From contig JAGWNK010000001.1 in assembly GCA_028871345.1 (NCBI GenBank), positions 62,001 through 126,000 on the forward strand: a stretch of 64,000 nucleotides of DNA, written 5' to 3'. The position numbers and the translations under genes are program-made. Of this stretch, positions 52,170 to 61,388 are shown piece after piece. The stretch is from Alphaproteobacteria bacterium. Its GTDB lineage: Bacteria; Pseudomonadota; Alphaproteobacteria; Micropepsales; Micropepsaceae. Under the pieces are notes generated by a model. The model was not told the origin of the DNA. It worked only from the letters and a program-made list of their open reading frames with translations, and did no database searches. Position 1 is the stretch's first letter, and each line of letters opens with the position of its first letter.

Positions 52170-54437
52170 ATGGACGGCAAGAGTCTCGCCGTAGCAATAT
52201 TTTGCGCGGCAGCCGGCATGGCCGTGGCCCAGCCGCCGGCCGGTCAGCCCTGGATGAACACCGCGCTGACGGCTGACGCGCGCGCCGACCTCGTCCAGGC
52301 GCAGATGACCCGCGACGAAGAGCTGACGCTGGTCCACGGCTTCCTCGGCACGGCCTTCGCGCCGGGATTCCGAGGAAACATCCCCAACTGGATCCGTCCC
52401 TATCTGCCCGGGTCCGCCGGATTTGTGCCGGGTATCCCGCGCCTCGGCATTCCGCCGCTCAACGAATCCGACGCCAGCCTCGGTGTGGCCAACGGCAATC
52501 ACATGAGACCGGGCGATACGGCCGTCGCGCTGCCTTCTTCGATCCTGACGGCCGCGAGCTGGAATACAGACGTCGCCTATGCGGGCGGCGCCATGATCGG
52601 CTCGGAAGCCCGCAACAAAGGCTTCAACGTGCTGCTCGCCGGCGGCATCAATCTGATGCGCGAGCCGCGCAACGGACGCACCTTCGAGTATTCGGGCGAG
52701 GATCCCCTCCTGGCCGGCGTCCTGGTGGGCGCGTCGATCCGAGGCATCCAGGACCAGCACATCATCTCGACGATCAAGCATTTTGCCTTGAACGATCAGG
52801 AGACGGCGCGAACCGTGATGAGCTCGGACATCGCCGATGCCGACGCGCGGGAAAGCGACCTCCTCGCCTTCGAGATCGCCATCGAGCACGGCGACCCAGG
52901 GGCCGTGATGTGCTCCTACAACCGCCTCAACCGTGTCTATGCCTGCGAAAACAACTATCTCCTGAACGAGGTACTCAAGCAGGACTGGGCCTACAGAGGT
53001 TTCGTTCTTTCTGACTGGGGCGCGGTACATTCCACGGTGGACTCCGCAAATCACGGCCTCGACCAGGAATCCGCCAACGGCTTCGACAGCCAGGATTTCT
53101 TCGGTGAACCGCTGAAACAGGCCGTGGCGCTCGGCGCCGTGACACCAACGCGGCTGCACGACATGGTGCATCGCATTCTGCGCAGTATGTTCGCCAAAGG
53201 GCTGGTCGATCACCCGCCGGGCAAGCGCCCGATCGACCTCGATTCCGACCTGATGGTGGCGCAGCGCGCTGCGGAAGAAGGCATCGTGCTCCTCAAGAAT
53301 GCCAACAACCTCCTACCGCTTCCGGTGAAGCCTAAGCACCGACAGACCATCGCCTTGATCGGCGGGCGCGCCGACACGGGCGTCTTTTCGGGCGGCGGCT
53401 CCTCGCAGGTGATCCCTATCGGCGACAGCCAGTCGAGTGAAATCCTCATGGGCGGCGCGGTTACGGTGATCCAAGGGCAACCCTGGCAGATACCGAAGCA
53501 GACGATCGTGCTCGACCCGCCGGCACCTCTGGATGCCATCCGCGAGGAATCGGGCAACGCCAGGGTGCGCTACGACGATGGTGACGACATCGCCAGCGCC
53601 GTCGACCTGGCGAAGAAGTCGGACGTCGCCATCGTCTTCGCGAGGCAGTGGATGCGCGAAGGGATCGACGCCAGCGACCTCTTGCTGTTCGGCAACCAGA
53701 ACGACCTGATCGAGGCGGTTGCGGAAACGAACCCCAACACCATCGTGATCCTGGAGACCGGCGGCCCCGTCGTGATGCCGTGGCTCGACAAGGTCTCGGC
53801 CGTGCTCGAGGCCTGGTATCCGGGAAATCGCGGCGCAAATGCCATCGCCCGCATTCTGTTCGGCGCCGTCAATCCCTCCGGGCGGCTGCCTGTCACGTTT
53901 CCGGCGGCCGAGAGCCAACTGCCGCGCCCGATCATCACCGGCCAGAATCCGATCGGGCGAACCATTGCAACCTACGGGACGCCCACCGCCTACGACGTGA
54001 TCTACAGCGAGGGCCCCAACGTCGGGTACAAATGGTTCGAGCAGCAGAGAACCGAGCCGCTGTTCCCGTTCGGCTTCGGTCTTTCCTACACGACGTTCGC
54101 TTACGACGGATTGAAGATCACGGGCGGCCGGACGATCTCGGCCAGTTTCGACATCCACAATCTCGGCGACCGGGCCGGCAAGGCGACAGCCCAGGTCTAT
54201 GTGAAGCCGCCGGTGGGCGCATCGCGGCTCATCGGCTGGAGCAAGGTGGACCTGGGACCTGGCGAAACCAAGCACGCGACGGTCACCGCCGACCCGCGAC
54301 TGCTGGCTCTGTTCGATTCCGATGCCAATCTCTGGCGGGTGGAGGACGGCGACTATCGCGTGACCATCGGCGGCTCGTTCGCGGACAAAGCGGCCGCGGC
54401 CGTAGTGCACGTGACCGAGAGCACGATCAGGCCCTAA
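52170..54437 (+). CDS. Secreted glycoside hydrolase family 3 enzyme (beta-glucosidase/xylosidase type)
   Basis: The 755-residue protein has a signal peptide (SLAVAIFCAAAGMAVAQ), a GH3 N-terminal barrel and a C-terminal sandwich plus fibronectin-III-like domain. The nucleophile Asp is in YRGFVLSDWGAVHS near residue 282; KHFALNDQE and MCSYNRLN are also family motifs. The C-terminal part has TAYDVIYSEGPNVGYKWFEQQ and FPFGFGLSYTTFAYD. It should act on beta-linked glucosides or xylosides in the periplasm or outside. The ATG at 52170 has AGAGGGGGAGCC upstream. Its end overlaps the convergent lipase gene by 11 bases. Confidence 0.93.
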   Translation: MDGKSLAVAIFCAAAGMAVAQPPAGQPWMNTALTADARADLVQAQMTRDEELTLVHGFLGTAFAPGFRGNIPNWIRPYLPGSAGFVPGIPRLGIPPLNESDASLGVANGNHMRPGDTAVALPSSILTAASWNTDVAYAGGAMIGSEARNKGFNVLLAGGINLMREPRNGRTFEYSGEDPLLAGVLVGASIRGIQDQHIISTIKHFALNDQETARTVMSSDIADADARESDLLAFEIAIEHGDPGAVMCSYNRLNRVYACENNYLLNEVLKQDWAYRGFVLSDWGAVHSTVDSANHGLDQESANGFDSQDFFGEPLKQAVALGAVTPTRLHDMVHRILRSMFAKGLVDHPPGKRPIDLDSDLMVAQRAAEEGIVLLKNANNLLPLPVKPKHRQTIALIGGRADTGVFSGGGSSQVIPIGDSQSSEILMGGAVTVIQGQPWQIPKQTIVLDPPAPLDAIREESGNARVRYDDGDDIASAVDLAKKSDVAIVFARQWMREGIDASDLLLFGNQNDLIEAVAETNPNTIVILETGGPVVMPWLDKVSAVLEAWYPGNRGANAIARILFGAVNPSGRLPVTFPAAESQLPRPIITGQNPIGRTIATYGTPTAYDVIYSEGPNVGYKWFEQQRTEPLFPFGFGLSYTTFAYDGLKITGGRTISASFDIHNLGDRAGKATAQVYVKPPVGASRLIGWSKVDLGPGETKHATVTADPRLLALFDSDANLWRVEDGDYRVTIGGSFADKAAAAVVHVTESTIRP

Positions 54438-55368
54438 TGTGCTGGTCGATCCAGGTCTGGATGTCCTTCCAGACGGACGGTCCGTCCAGATCGCGCAATA
54501 GCATGTGGTAGCCCTTGGGATATTCGTGCGCCTCGACGCGCGGGCCCAACGCCCGGATGACCGCTTCCGTCGGCGCGCGCGGGATGATCTGGTCATGCGC
54601 GCCGTAGTCGAGCAGGATCGGCGGCGGATCAGGTGGCAATCGCCCAGGCGCCTTGCGCGCCGCGTCCATCAGATCGACGAGTCCCCAGACGGCGTCGGCC
54701 CGGGTCTCCTTTTGGAAGAGCGGATCGCGCGATAATTTCTTCAGCATCTCGATGTTGTCGGACGGCCAGATATTGAGCCCTCTCCCCGTGAGCCGCAGCC
54801 ACGGCACGGTGTGGGCCGTCAGCCAGAGCGCTAAGCGATAGGACACGGGCATGTCTTCCCGCGCCCACACCGCCGGCGCCACAAGGATCACGCCGTCGAC
54901 GCGAGGCGGCGACGGGGCGGCCAACGCCGACAGAACCACGGCTCCGCCCATGCTTTCGCCGAGGGCGAAGACCGGCAGGCCCGGATGCTGCTTGCGCACC
55001 GCATCGACGCAGTCGTCCAGGTCCTGGCGCAACGCGTCACCCCCCGGCCAGATGCCGGGATCGGGGGACCGACCGAAGCTGCGCTGATCGTAGGCATAGG
55101 TCGTGATGCCGTGCTCTCCCCACCAGGATGCCGGCATGTCGAAGGCATTGGAGTAGTCGCTCATGCCGTGCAGCGCGACGACGATGGCGCGAGGATGGGC
55201 GGCATCCCAATGCCGCAACGGCAGACGCAGACCATCGCGGGTGAGGAAATAGTCAGATTCCAGCACGGGCGCATCGTTCGCGAGGCCCCGTTCCGCAACC
55301 ACGGGGGCGCAGGCGCAGAGCGACCACGCCAGTGCCGCCAGGCACAAGAAAATTGTCGCTCTTTTCAT
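54427..55368 (-). CDS. Lipoprotein alpha/beta hydrolase (monoacylglycerol-lipase-like)
   Basis: The 313-residue protein has a lipoprotein signal with lipobox LCAC (FLCLAALAWSLCAC). It is a serine hydrolase of the lysophospholipase/monoacylglycerol lipase kind: VVALHGMSDYSNAF, the nucleophile elbow ALGESMGGAVVLS, the Asp in ILLDYGAHDQIIPRAP and the His in YPKGYHMLLRDL. It is anchored to a membrane and probably cleaves esters at the cell surface or in the periplasm. It is divergent from the sialate O-acetylesterase gene, from which it is separated by 85 bases. Confidence 0.88.
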   Translation of the reverse strand: MKRATIFLCLAALAWSLCACAPVVAERGLANDAPVLESDYFLTRDGLRLPLRHWDAAHPRAIVVALHGMSDYSNAFDMPASWWGEHGITTYAYDQRSFGRSPDPGIWPGGDALRQDLDDCVDAVRKQHPGLPVFALGESMGGAVVLSALAAPSPPRVDGVILVAPAVWAREDMPVSYRLALWLTAHTVPWLRLTGRGLNIWPSDNIEMLKKLSRDPLFQKETRADAVWGLVDLMDAARKAPGRLPPDPPPILLDYGAHDQIIPRAPTEAVIRALGPRVEAHEYPKGYHMLLRDLDGPSVWKDIQTWIDQHIRA

Positions 55369-55453
55369 CCTCGTCCGGCGGCAGGTTCTGGAAATGAGAT
55401 CGTGATAGCGGTATCAGAGGAACAGGCACAGAAAGAATATAGGGGAAACGGGA

Positions 55454-57520
55454 ATGGGCAAGCCTTGCTGGATGGCCGCCGTGGGATTGCTTGTGTTCGG
55501 GCTCTGCGGCTGCGCCTCCAGGCCGGAACTGTCCCCTCTCAAGCCGGTCGTCATGGCCCCCAAGCCGGGCCTCCTGAGCCTGACGTTTCAGGATCATGCG
55601 GTTCTGCAGCGCGACAAACCGATCCATGTCTGGGGCACGACCAAACCCGGCGCGACCGTAACCGTCGCGTTTGCGGGTGAACAGAAAACCGCCACAGCCG
55701 ACGCTACCGGAGGATGGCAGACCATCCTGCACGCCATGCCGGCGGGCGGCCCGTACGTGCTCTCCGCGAAGAGCACGAGCGGCGAGAAGGCGACACGCAG
55801 CGACATCCTGGTCGGCGATGTCTACCTGTGTTCTGGCCAATCCAACATGGAGTATCCGCTGCGTCTGGCCTCGGACTACGACGCCGATCTCAAGGGCGCG
55901 ACCAATCCCAACATCCGCCTCTTCCATGTCGAGCGATTTGCCAGCGCCCTCCCGAAGACCCATTTTGGCGCTTCCGCGACATGGAGCATCACGACCCCGG
56001 AAACGGCCAAGGAGTTCTCGGCGGCGTGCTACTTTTTCGGGCGCGATCTGCAGCCCGCCGTGAACGTGCCGATCGGCCTGATCGAAGATTCATGGGGCGG
56101 TTCGGTCATCCTCACCTGGCTCGCCAGCGACAAAATCCGCGCCATCGGCGGTTACGAGCATGAACTCGCCGTGATGGACCAGTATGTGCGCGACCCCGCC
56201 GGCTCGAAGAAGGAATGGATGGACTACACGAATACCTGGTGGAAGGCGCACGATCCGGGCACGATAGCGAACCCTGCGTGGAGCGACCCCGCATATGACG
56301 ACTCCGCCTGGGCCCAGCATATCGCCGCAGGCGACTGGGAAGGCTGGGGCGTTCCGGCGCTGAGCGCATTCGACGGCATCGTCTGGATGCGCAAGACCGT
56401 GACCCTGACGACCGCCCAGGCGAAGGGAGCCGCGGTGCTGTCTATCGGCCCGGCCGACGACATCGACACGACCTGGGTCAACGGCGTGCAGGTCGGCGGC
56501 GAGGAAGGCTGGGACAGACCCCGCGTCTACACCGTCCCGGCGGGTGTGCTGCACGAAGGCGTCAACACGATCGCCGTCGGCGTGCTCGACACCGGTGCCG
56601 GCGGTGGCATCTGGGGACCGGCCGAGGCCAAGACCATCACCTGCGCCGACGGCAGCATCGTCAAGCTCGATACGCCGTGGCGCTACAAGATATCGGCGCC
56701 GCTGACCCAGACCGGCACGATGCAGCATGCACCCTGGCTCAACGAAAGCGGGTTGTCGATGCTGTACAACGGCATGCTCCTGCCCTTGGGACCCACGGCC
56801 TTGCGCGGGATCATCTGGTATCAGGGCGAATCCGATGCCGCCAAGCCCAAGGAATATGCGCGCCTTCTACCAGCCCTGATCGCTGACTGGCGCCAGCAAT
56901 TCGGTGCCGACGTCCCGTTCTTCGTCGTGCAGCTACCGGGATACGGGATACCCACAACGACGATCAAGCACTCGGACTGGGCAGAGTTGCGCGAAGCTCA
57001 GCGCAACGTCGTCGACAGCACGCCGAACACGGCACTGGCGGTCACCATCGATGTCGGGGCCCGCAACACGATCCACCCGACTGACAAGCAGGATATCGGG
57101 CTCAGATTGGCTCTGCTGGCACGCAAGCTGGTGTACGGTCAGGACATCGTTGCGACGGGGCCGACGCCGATCGACGCGGTGCGCAACGGCAAGACCATCA
57201 CCGTCCACTATGCCAATCGCGGTCAAGGTCTCGTCGTCTATGAATCCAACCGCCCAATGGGATTCCAGCTCTGCGCCATGGCCGACCACTGCCAATACGC
57301 CGACGCCCGACAGAATGGAGACAGCATCGAGATAGACGCGTCCTCAGCCGTCGACGCCACGCTGGTGCGCTATTGCTGGAGCGACAGCCCGATCTGTAAT
57401 GTCTACAACACAGCCGATCTGCCGGCGGTGCCGTTCGAGCTGCCGATCACTCAGGGTCAACCGACGGAAGGTAAACACACACGCAAGCCGCGACATCGCG
57501 GCTTGCGCCGCCGCGGTTAG
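55454..57520 (+). CDS. Sialate O-acetylesterase family protein (lipoprotein)
   Basis: The 688-residue protein has a lipoprotein signal (AVGLLVFGLCGC). Its SASA esterase domain carries the catalytic serine in VYLCSGQSNMEYPL, and the domain continues with GLIEDSWGGSVILTWL and RGIIWYQGESDAAKP. A galactose-binding-like insertion lies in the middle (IGPADDIDTTWVNGVQVGG). The catalytic His is expected in VGARNTIHPTDKQDIGLRL. Such enzymes deacetylate sialic acids or acetylated xylan. The C-terminal tail is basic and overlaps a strong hairpin, so the natural end may have been extended. Confidence 0.9.
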   Translation: MGKPCWMAAVGLLVFGLCGCASRPELSPLKPVVMAPKPGLLSLTFQDHAVLQRDKPIHVWGTTKPGATVTVAFAGEQKTATADATGGWQTILHAMPAGGPYVLSAKSTSGEKATRSDILVGDVYLCSGQSNMEYPLRLASDYDADLKGATNPNIRLFHVERFASALPKTHFGASATWSITTPETAKEFSAACYFFGRDLQPAVNVPIGLIEDSWGGSVILTWLASDKIRAIGGYEHELAVMDQYVRDPAGSKKEWMDYTNTWWKAHDPGTIANPAWSDPAYDDSAWAQHIAAGDWEGWGVPALSAFDGIVWMRKTVTLTTAQAKGAAVLSIGPADDIDTTWVNGVQVGGEEGWDRPRVYTVPAGVLHEGVNTIAVGVLDTGAGGGIWGPAEAKTITCADGSIVKLDTPWRYKISAPLTQTGTMQHAPWLNESGLSMLYNGMLLPLGPTALRGIIWYQGESDAAKPKEYARLLPALIADWRQQFGADVPFFVVQLPGYGIPTTTIKHSDWAELREAQRNVVDSTPNTALAVTIDVGARNTIHPTDKQDIGLRLALLARKLVYGQDIVATGPTPIDAVRNGKTITVHYANRGQGLVVYESNRPMGFQLCAMADHCQYADARQNGDSIEIDASSAVDATLVRYCWSDSPICNVYNTADLPAVPFELPITQGQPTEGKHTRKPRHRGLRRRG
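57482..57507. terminator. Strong hairpin between convergent genes, likely bidirectional terminator
   Basis: CGCAAGCCGCG (57482-57492) and CGCGGCTTGCG (57497-57507) form 11 perfect pairs around an ACAT loop. On the minus strand it is followed by TGTGTGTTTACC. It lies inside the last codons of the esterase gene and 21 bases beyond the stop of the convergent gene. Confidence 0.7.
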
Positions 57521-57527
57521 CACTCAT

Positions 57528-58112
57528 CTAGCGCAGCGCCGCCTTCACGCGCCGACGCAGATAGGGCAAGAGTTCGTCGGCGAACCATGGATTCTTCTTG
57601 AGCCAGACGTTGTTGCGCCACGACGGATGGGGCAGCGGGATGATTTGCGGCCTGTATTCGCGCCACGCTTTGACGGTGTCGGTGACGTTGCCCTTGGCGC
57701 GGCCGCGAAGATGCCACTTGAACGAATAGGTACCGACCAAGAGGGTCAGTTTGAACGGCGGCAAAGTGGCGAACAGCTTGTCTTGCCAGGCCGGAGCGCA
57801 CTCCTTGCGGGGCGGCAGGTCTCCGCCATGCACGTCATAGCCGGGAAAGCAGAATCCCATGCCAAGGATCGCCACGCGGCTCTCGTCGTAGAACACGTCG
57901 CGGTCGATACCCATCCACTCGCGCAGACGGTCGCCCGATGGATCGTTGAACGACAAACCTGTCTCGTGGACGCGGATGCCCGGCGCCTGGGCCACGATGC
58001 ATATCTTCGCTTTGGCGCTGGCGCGGATGATGGGCCGCACGCCATGCGGCAGGTGCGCTTCGCAGATGCGGCACGCCCGGATATCGCGCAACAGCGCGGC
58101 TAGTGGATCCAT
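57528..58112 (-). CDS. Uracil-DNA glycosylase superfamily protein
   Basis: The 194-residue protein has an N-terminal cysteine pair (CRICEAHLPHG), AKICIVAQAPGIRVHETGLSFNDPSGDRLREWMG and a C-terminal PLPHPSWRNNVWLKKNPWF. These fit the UDG family whose substrate is uncertain (sometimes family 5-like or predicted DNA-binding). The usual GQDPY-type loop reads AQAPG. Motif 2 His-Pro-Ser is kept. I use the ATG at 58112; a TTG at 58148 that overlaps the upstream stop is possible. It follows the PAS gene on the minus strand. Confidence 0.8.
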   Translation of the reverse strand: MDPLAALLRDIRACRICEAHLPHGVRPIIRASAKAKICIVAQAPGIRVHETGLSFNDPSGDRLREWMGIDRDVFYDESRVAILGMGFCFPGYDVHGGDLPPRKECAPAWQDKLFATLPPFKLTLLVGTYSFKWHLRGRAKGNVTDTVKAWREYRPQIIPLPHPSWRNNVWLKKNPWFADELLPYLRRRVKAALR

Positions 58113-58144
58113 GCGGCGGTAATTGCGGGCGGAGCGCTCCCGCG

Positions 58145-58711
58145 TCAAGCCTCGTGATGACCCGAAGGCTCCGTCCAGCCTGTCTTCTCGCGGGGGTGGT
58201 AGACGGCGAACACCAGGATATGATCCACGCCGCCGGCTTCGCCGCCGAGCGGCAGAAACACGTATTCGCTATAGATGTATTCCAAACGCCCGCCGCCGCG
58301 CTCGATCCACCCCTTGGTCGCCAGAGCCGCGGCCTCGCGCACAACGCGATCGTAGGTCGACTTGATCATCGCGCTGTAACCCGGCGAGAGCTTGGACGTC
58401 TCGCTCCACCGCCTGCCCTGGAATGATATGCCGTGGGCCATGACATAGGCATCGCCCACGATGCGGTATTCATAGTCGGCGCCGTTGTCGATCACGCGCA
58501 ACAAGGTCGTGTTGCGCAACAAAGTACCCAGCCCACGGGGCGTAACGTCCGAGCGCGATGGGATTTTGCGGTCGCCAGCGAGCTGACGCCAGTACTGCAA
58601 TCCCTGGAGGAGGACAGGGTTGTCGACTTCTTCGAGCGGCACCAGGGTACTGAGATTGGCCTGTGCCTCCGCGGAGAGCATCGGCCGGGCCATGTGGTCG
58701 TCGGTCGACAT
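58145..58711 (-). CDS. PAS-domain protein (PAS_5 type)
   Basis: The 188-residue protein fits the PAS_5 family: VLLQGLQYWRQLAGDRKIPSRSDVTP, LLRVIDNGADYEYRIVGD, and later LEYIYSEYVFLPLGG. PAS_5 proteins are small stand-alone sensors common in Alphaproteobacteria, with no known output domain. No haem or flavin cofactor residues are obvious. It sits just upstream of the UDG-family gene with overlap or near-overlap, but a link between them is not shown. Confidence 0.85.
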   Translation of the reverse strand: MSTDDHMARPMLSAEAQANLSTLVPLEEVDNPVLLQGLQYWRQLAGDRKIPSRSDVTPRGLGTLLRNTTLLRVIDNGADYEYRIVGDAYVMAHGISFQGRRWSETSKLSPGYSAMIKSTYDRVVREAAALATKGWIERGGGRLEYIYSEYVFLPLGGEAGGVDHILVFAVYHPREKTGWTEPSGHHEA

Positions 58712-58778
58712 CGTTCCCGTAGCAAAATCGCACGTCCAATACTGAGACTTGCGCGCGGACGGTTAAGGCAAAGTTACG

Positions 58779-58796
58779 AAAACCGCCTAAGGCGGC
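58779..58796 (-). terminator. Rho-independent terminator of the nucleoside-transporter gene
   Basis: On the minus strand CCGCC-TTA-GGCGG is followed by TTTTCGTAAC, 20 bases after the stop at 58815. Confidence 0.6.
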
Positions 58797-58814
58797 AAGC
58801 AGGCGCCATTCTTC

Positions 58815-60101
58815 TCACGTTACGGGCAGCAGCCCGATCATCGAGGCCGTCAGGCCGCTGGCCATTGTCCCCGAGAGGATGGCTTTCATGACAAGGGGCA
58901 CCACCAAATCCCTGCGCGCCGGCTCGAGCGCGCTCATGCCGGCGATGACAATTCCCGCCGACGAAAAGTTGGCGAAACCGCACATCGCGTAGACGATGAT
59001 CAGCATGGAGCGCGGATCGAGTGTCCCCGCCGGCAGGGCGGACAAGTTGATGTAAGCAATCAGTTCGTTCAGGATCGTCTTGGTCCCAAGCAGGCTGCCG
59101 GCGACGCCGGCCTCGCTCCATGGCACACCGTAAAGCCACACGACCGGCGCGAAGACCCAGCCAAGCATCCGCTGCAGCGTGACGGGAGCGCCCCATACTG
59201 CCGGCAGGTGCGCCAGAATCATGTTGGCGAGCGCCACAATGGCCACGACCACCACCAGCATGGCGATGATCTGCCAGTAGATCTTCAGCCCGACCTCGGT
59301 ACCGTGAGAGATCGCGTCCATGCTGGAATGGTATTTGAGCTCGCTTTCCTCGGCGGTGTCAGTCGCGGCATCGCCCGGGACCATGATCCGCGCCACGACG
59401 ATGGCGGCGAACAACGACATCATCGAGGCGATGAGAATGTGGCCCAAGGCTCCCGGCAGCACGGGGCTGAGGATCGTCGCATAGAGAACGAAGACCGTGC
59501 CGGCCACAACCGACATGCCCACCGTGAACATGACGAACAGCTCTGCGCGATTGAGCTTACCGAGATACGGGCGGATGACGAGCAAACCTTCGACGTTGCC
59601 GAGGAAAACCGTCGCGGCACCGCCGAGTCCTATAGCGCCGCCGACGCCGAGCAGCTTGCGCAGCGCGAAGGCGATCGCCTTCACAATCACCGACAGGATC
59701 CGCCAGTGCCAGAAGAGCGCCGAAAGCGCCGAGATGACGATGACGAGCGGCAGAACACCGAACGCAAAACTCACCATGCCTCTCGGGTTCGTCACGGTGA
59801 ACGGCGGCTCGCCACCACCGGTGAACCCAAAGACGAAGGAGGTACCGGCCTTGGTCGCTTCCGTGAGGGCCGTCACCACGCCGTTGAGGGCGAACAGTCC
59901 GTCGCGCGCGGCCGGTACCCTGAGCAGCAGCAGCGCCAGCGCGACCTGCACGGCGAGGCCCGCGACGACCGTGCGCAGCGGGAAGGCGCGCCGGTTTTCC
60001 GACAACAGCCAGGCCACCAGGAGGATGGCGATGATCCCAAGCAGGGATTGCGGATGAAAATGCGCCCAAACGCCTGTCAGGTATGGCAAAGTCCGCCCCA
60101 C
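58815..60101 (-). CDS. nupC: Concentrative nucleoside transporter (CNT/NupC family)
   Basis: The 428-residue membrane protein has about ten hydrophobic segments. Family motifs include GFVFGFTGGGEPPF-like FVFGFTGGGEPPFTV, LGGAATVFLGNVEGLLVIRPYL, LVPWSEAG-like YGVPWSEAGVAGSLLGTKTILNELIAY and MCGFANFSSAGIVIAGMSAL. It should import nucleosides with a proton or sodium gradient at the inner membrane. The start is a GTG at 60101. A terminator-like hairpin follows. It is divergent from the acyltransferase gene. Confidence 0.95.
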   Translation of the reverse strand: MGRTLPYLTGVWAHFHPQSLLGIIAILLVAWLLSENRRAFPLRTVVAGLAVQVALALLLLRVPAARDGLFALNGVVTALTEATKAGTSFVFGFTGGGEPPFTVTNPRGMVSFAFGVLPLVIVISALSALFWHWRILSVIVKAIAFALRKLLGVGGAIGLGGAATVFLGNVEGLLVIRPYLGKLNRAELFVMFTVGMSVVAGTVFVLYATILSPVLPGALGHILIASMMSLFAAIVVARIMVPGDAATDTAEESELKYHSSMDAISHGTEVGLKIYWQIIAMLVVVVAIVALANMILAHLPAVWGAPVTLQRMLGWVFAPVVWLYGVPWSEAGVAGSLLGTKTILNELIAYINLSALPAGTLDPRSMLIIVYAMCGFANFSSAGIVIAGMSALEPARRDLVVPLVMKAILSGTMASGLTASMIGLLPVT

Positions 60102-60158
60102 GCTGGCCCCACTGATTGCCCCCGGGTTAGACTCTTACGCTGATTCGAAGGACGCGCC

Positions 60159-61334
60159 ATGCGATCCCAAAACCGCCCCGCCGAAATCAAGGCGCTGGCG
60201 GGGGCCCGCTCCATTCCGCCGCTGATCCTGGTCCTTTTTCACTTCTGCGAGGGCCACGGCTATCGCGGTGCCGCCTGGTTCGATCAGCCGGTGGGCCACG
60301 GCTATCTGTGGGTGGAGTTCTTCTTCGCCCTGTCTGGTTTCATATTGATCCACGTCTACGGCGATCGCGCCTGGCAGTTCTGGCGCGGCAAGGCATACCG
60401 ACCGTTCCTGGAAGCGCGCCTGGCGCGCCTCTATCCCCTGCAGCTCTTCACCCTGCTGTCCATGCTTTACCTGATGGTGATGCTGAACTGGCTGGCGGAC
60501 CTCGGCCACTACACGTCCATCTACCATCAGCCCTGGCATCCCATAAACACTTGGCCGAGCTTCGTGGCGAACCTCTTCCTGGTGCAGGCCTGGAACCTGT
60601 TTCCATGGCTGACCTGGAACGGCGCCTCGTGGTTCGTCAGCGTCGAATTCCTCCTGTGTCTGCTGTTTCCGATCTATGTGCTGCTGTCGCGCGGCGGCCC
60701 CTGGCGCGGCCTGGCGATGCTCGGCGCCGGATTGGCAGGCCTCACGTTCATGGCCGAGACCTCGCAGCACGGCCTCGACATCACCTTTCACAACGGCATT
60801 TTCCGCGGCATGGCCGGTTTCGCGACCGGAGTCGGCCTCGCCATGCTGTTCCGCGCGGCAAAAGCCGCCGGCGCGGATCGTTTGCCCGAATGGGTTCATT
60901 CCGCCGGACAAGCCGGGCTCCTCGCGTTCTTCCTGTGGGCCACCTACCGAACCGGCTGGTCGCACTCGCCGCGCGACATGTGGACCGTCCTGGCCCTCGA
61001 CGGGCTGATCTTCACGCTCGCCTTCGACCGTGGGTTCCTGGCACGGGCTTTCTCCTCGCGCGTTCCCATGAAGCTCGGCGAGTGGTCCTACGCCATCTAC
61101 ATGGGTCAGACGTTCTGGCTCCAGCTCGTGCGCTATTTCGAGCAACGCCATTATCCTTCGAACGACACGATGATCCTGGGCCTGCGCTTCGGCGACGTGA
61201 TGTGGTGGCTTGAGCCCTTCCTCTTGGTTCTCGTTTGCACGGTCTGGGGGGCGCTGCTCGCCATCTACATCGAGCATCCGGTCAACAAATTCCTGCGCCG
61301 GATGTTTGCCCAGCGGAAAGCGAACAGAGCTTGA
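60159..61334 (+). CDS. Membrane acyltransferase family 3 protein
   Basis: The 391-residue protein has about ten membrane segments. It contains VLFHFCEGHGY (with the catalytic His), HGYLWVEFFFALSGFILIHVYG, RLARLYPLQLFTLL and LGEWSYAIYMGQTFWL, all typical of the OafA/ExoZ family. These proteins O-acylate sugars of lipopolysaccharide, exopolysaccharide or oligosaccharides at the inner membrane. No other glycan-assembly gene lies close. The ATG at 60159 follows the divergent transporter start by 57 bases. A 701-codon open frame on the opposite strand is a shadow. Confidence 0.9.
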   Translation: MRSQNRPAEIKALAGARSIPPLILVLFHFCEGHGYRGAAWFDQPVGHGYLWVEFFFALSGFILIHVYGDRAWQFWRGKAYRPFLEARLARLYPLQLFTLLSMLYLMVMLNWLADLGHYTSIYHQPWHPINTWPSFVANLFLVQAWNLFPWLTWNGASWFVSVEFLLCLLFPIYVLLSRGGPWRGLAMLGAGLAGLTFMAETSQHGLDITFHNGIFRGMAGFATGVGLAMLFRAAKAAGADRLPEWVHSAGQAGLLAFFLWATYRTGWSHSPRDMWTVLALDGLIFTLAFDRGFLARAFSSRVPMKLGEWSYAIYMGQTFWLQLVRYFEQRHYPSNDTMILGLRFGDVMWWLEPFLLVLVCTVWGALLAIYIEHPVNKFLRRMFAQRKANRA

Positions 61335-61388
61335 CGCATCCGCCACGCAAGGCATTCTCTTGCCGAAAATATCCACGAGGAGATGACC

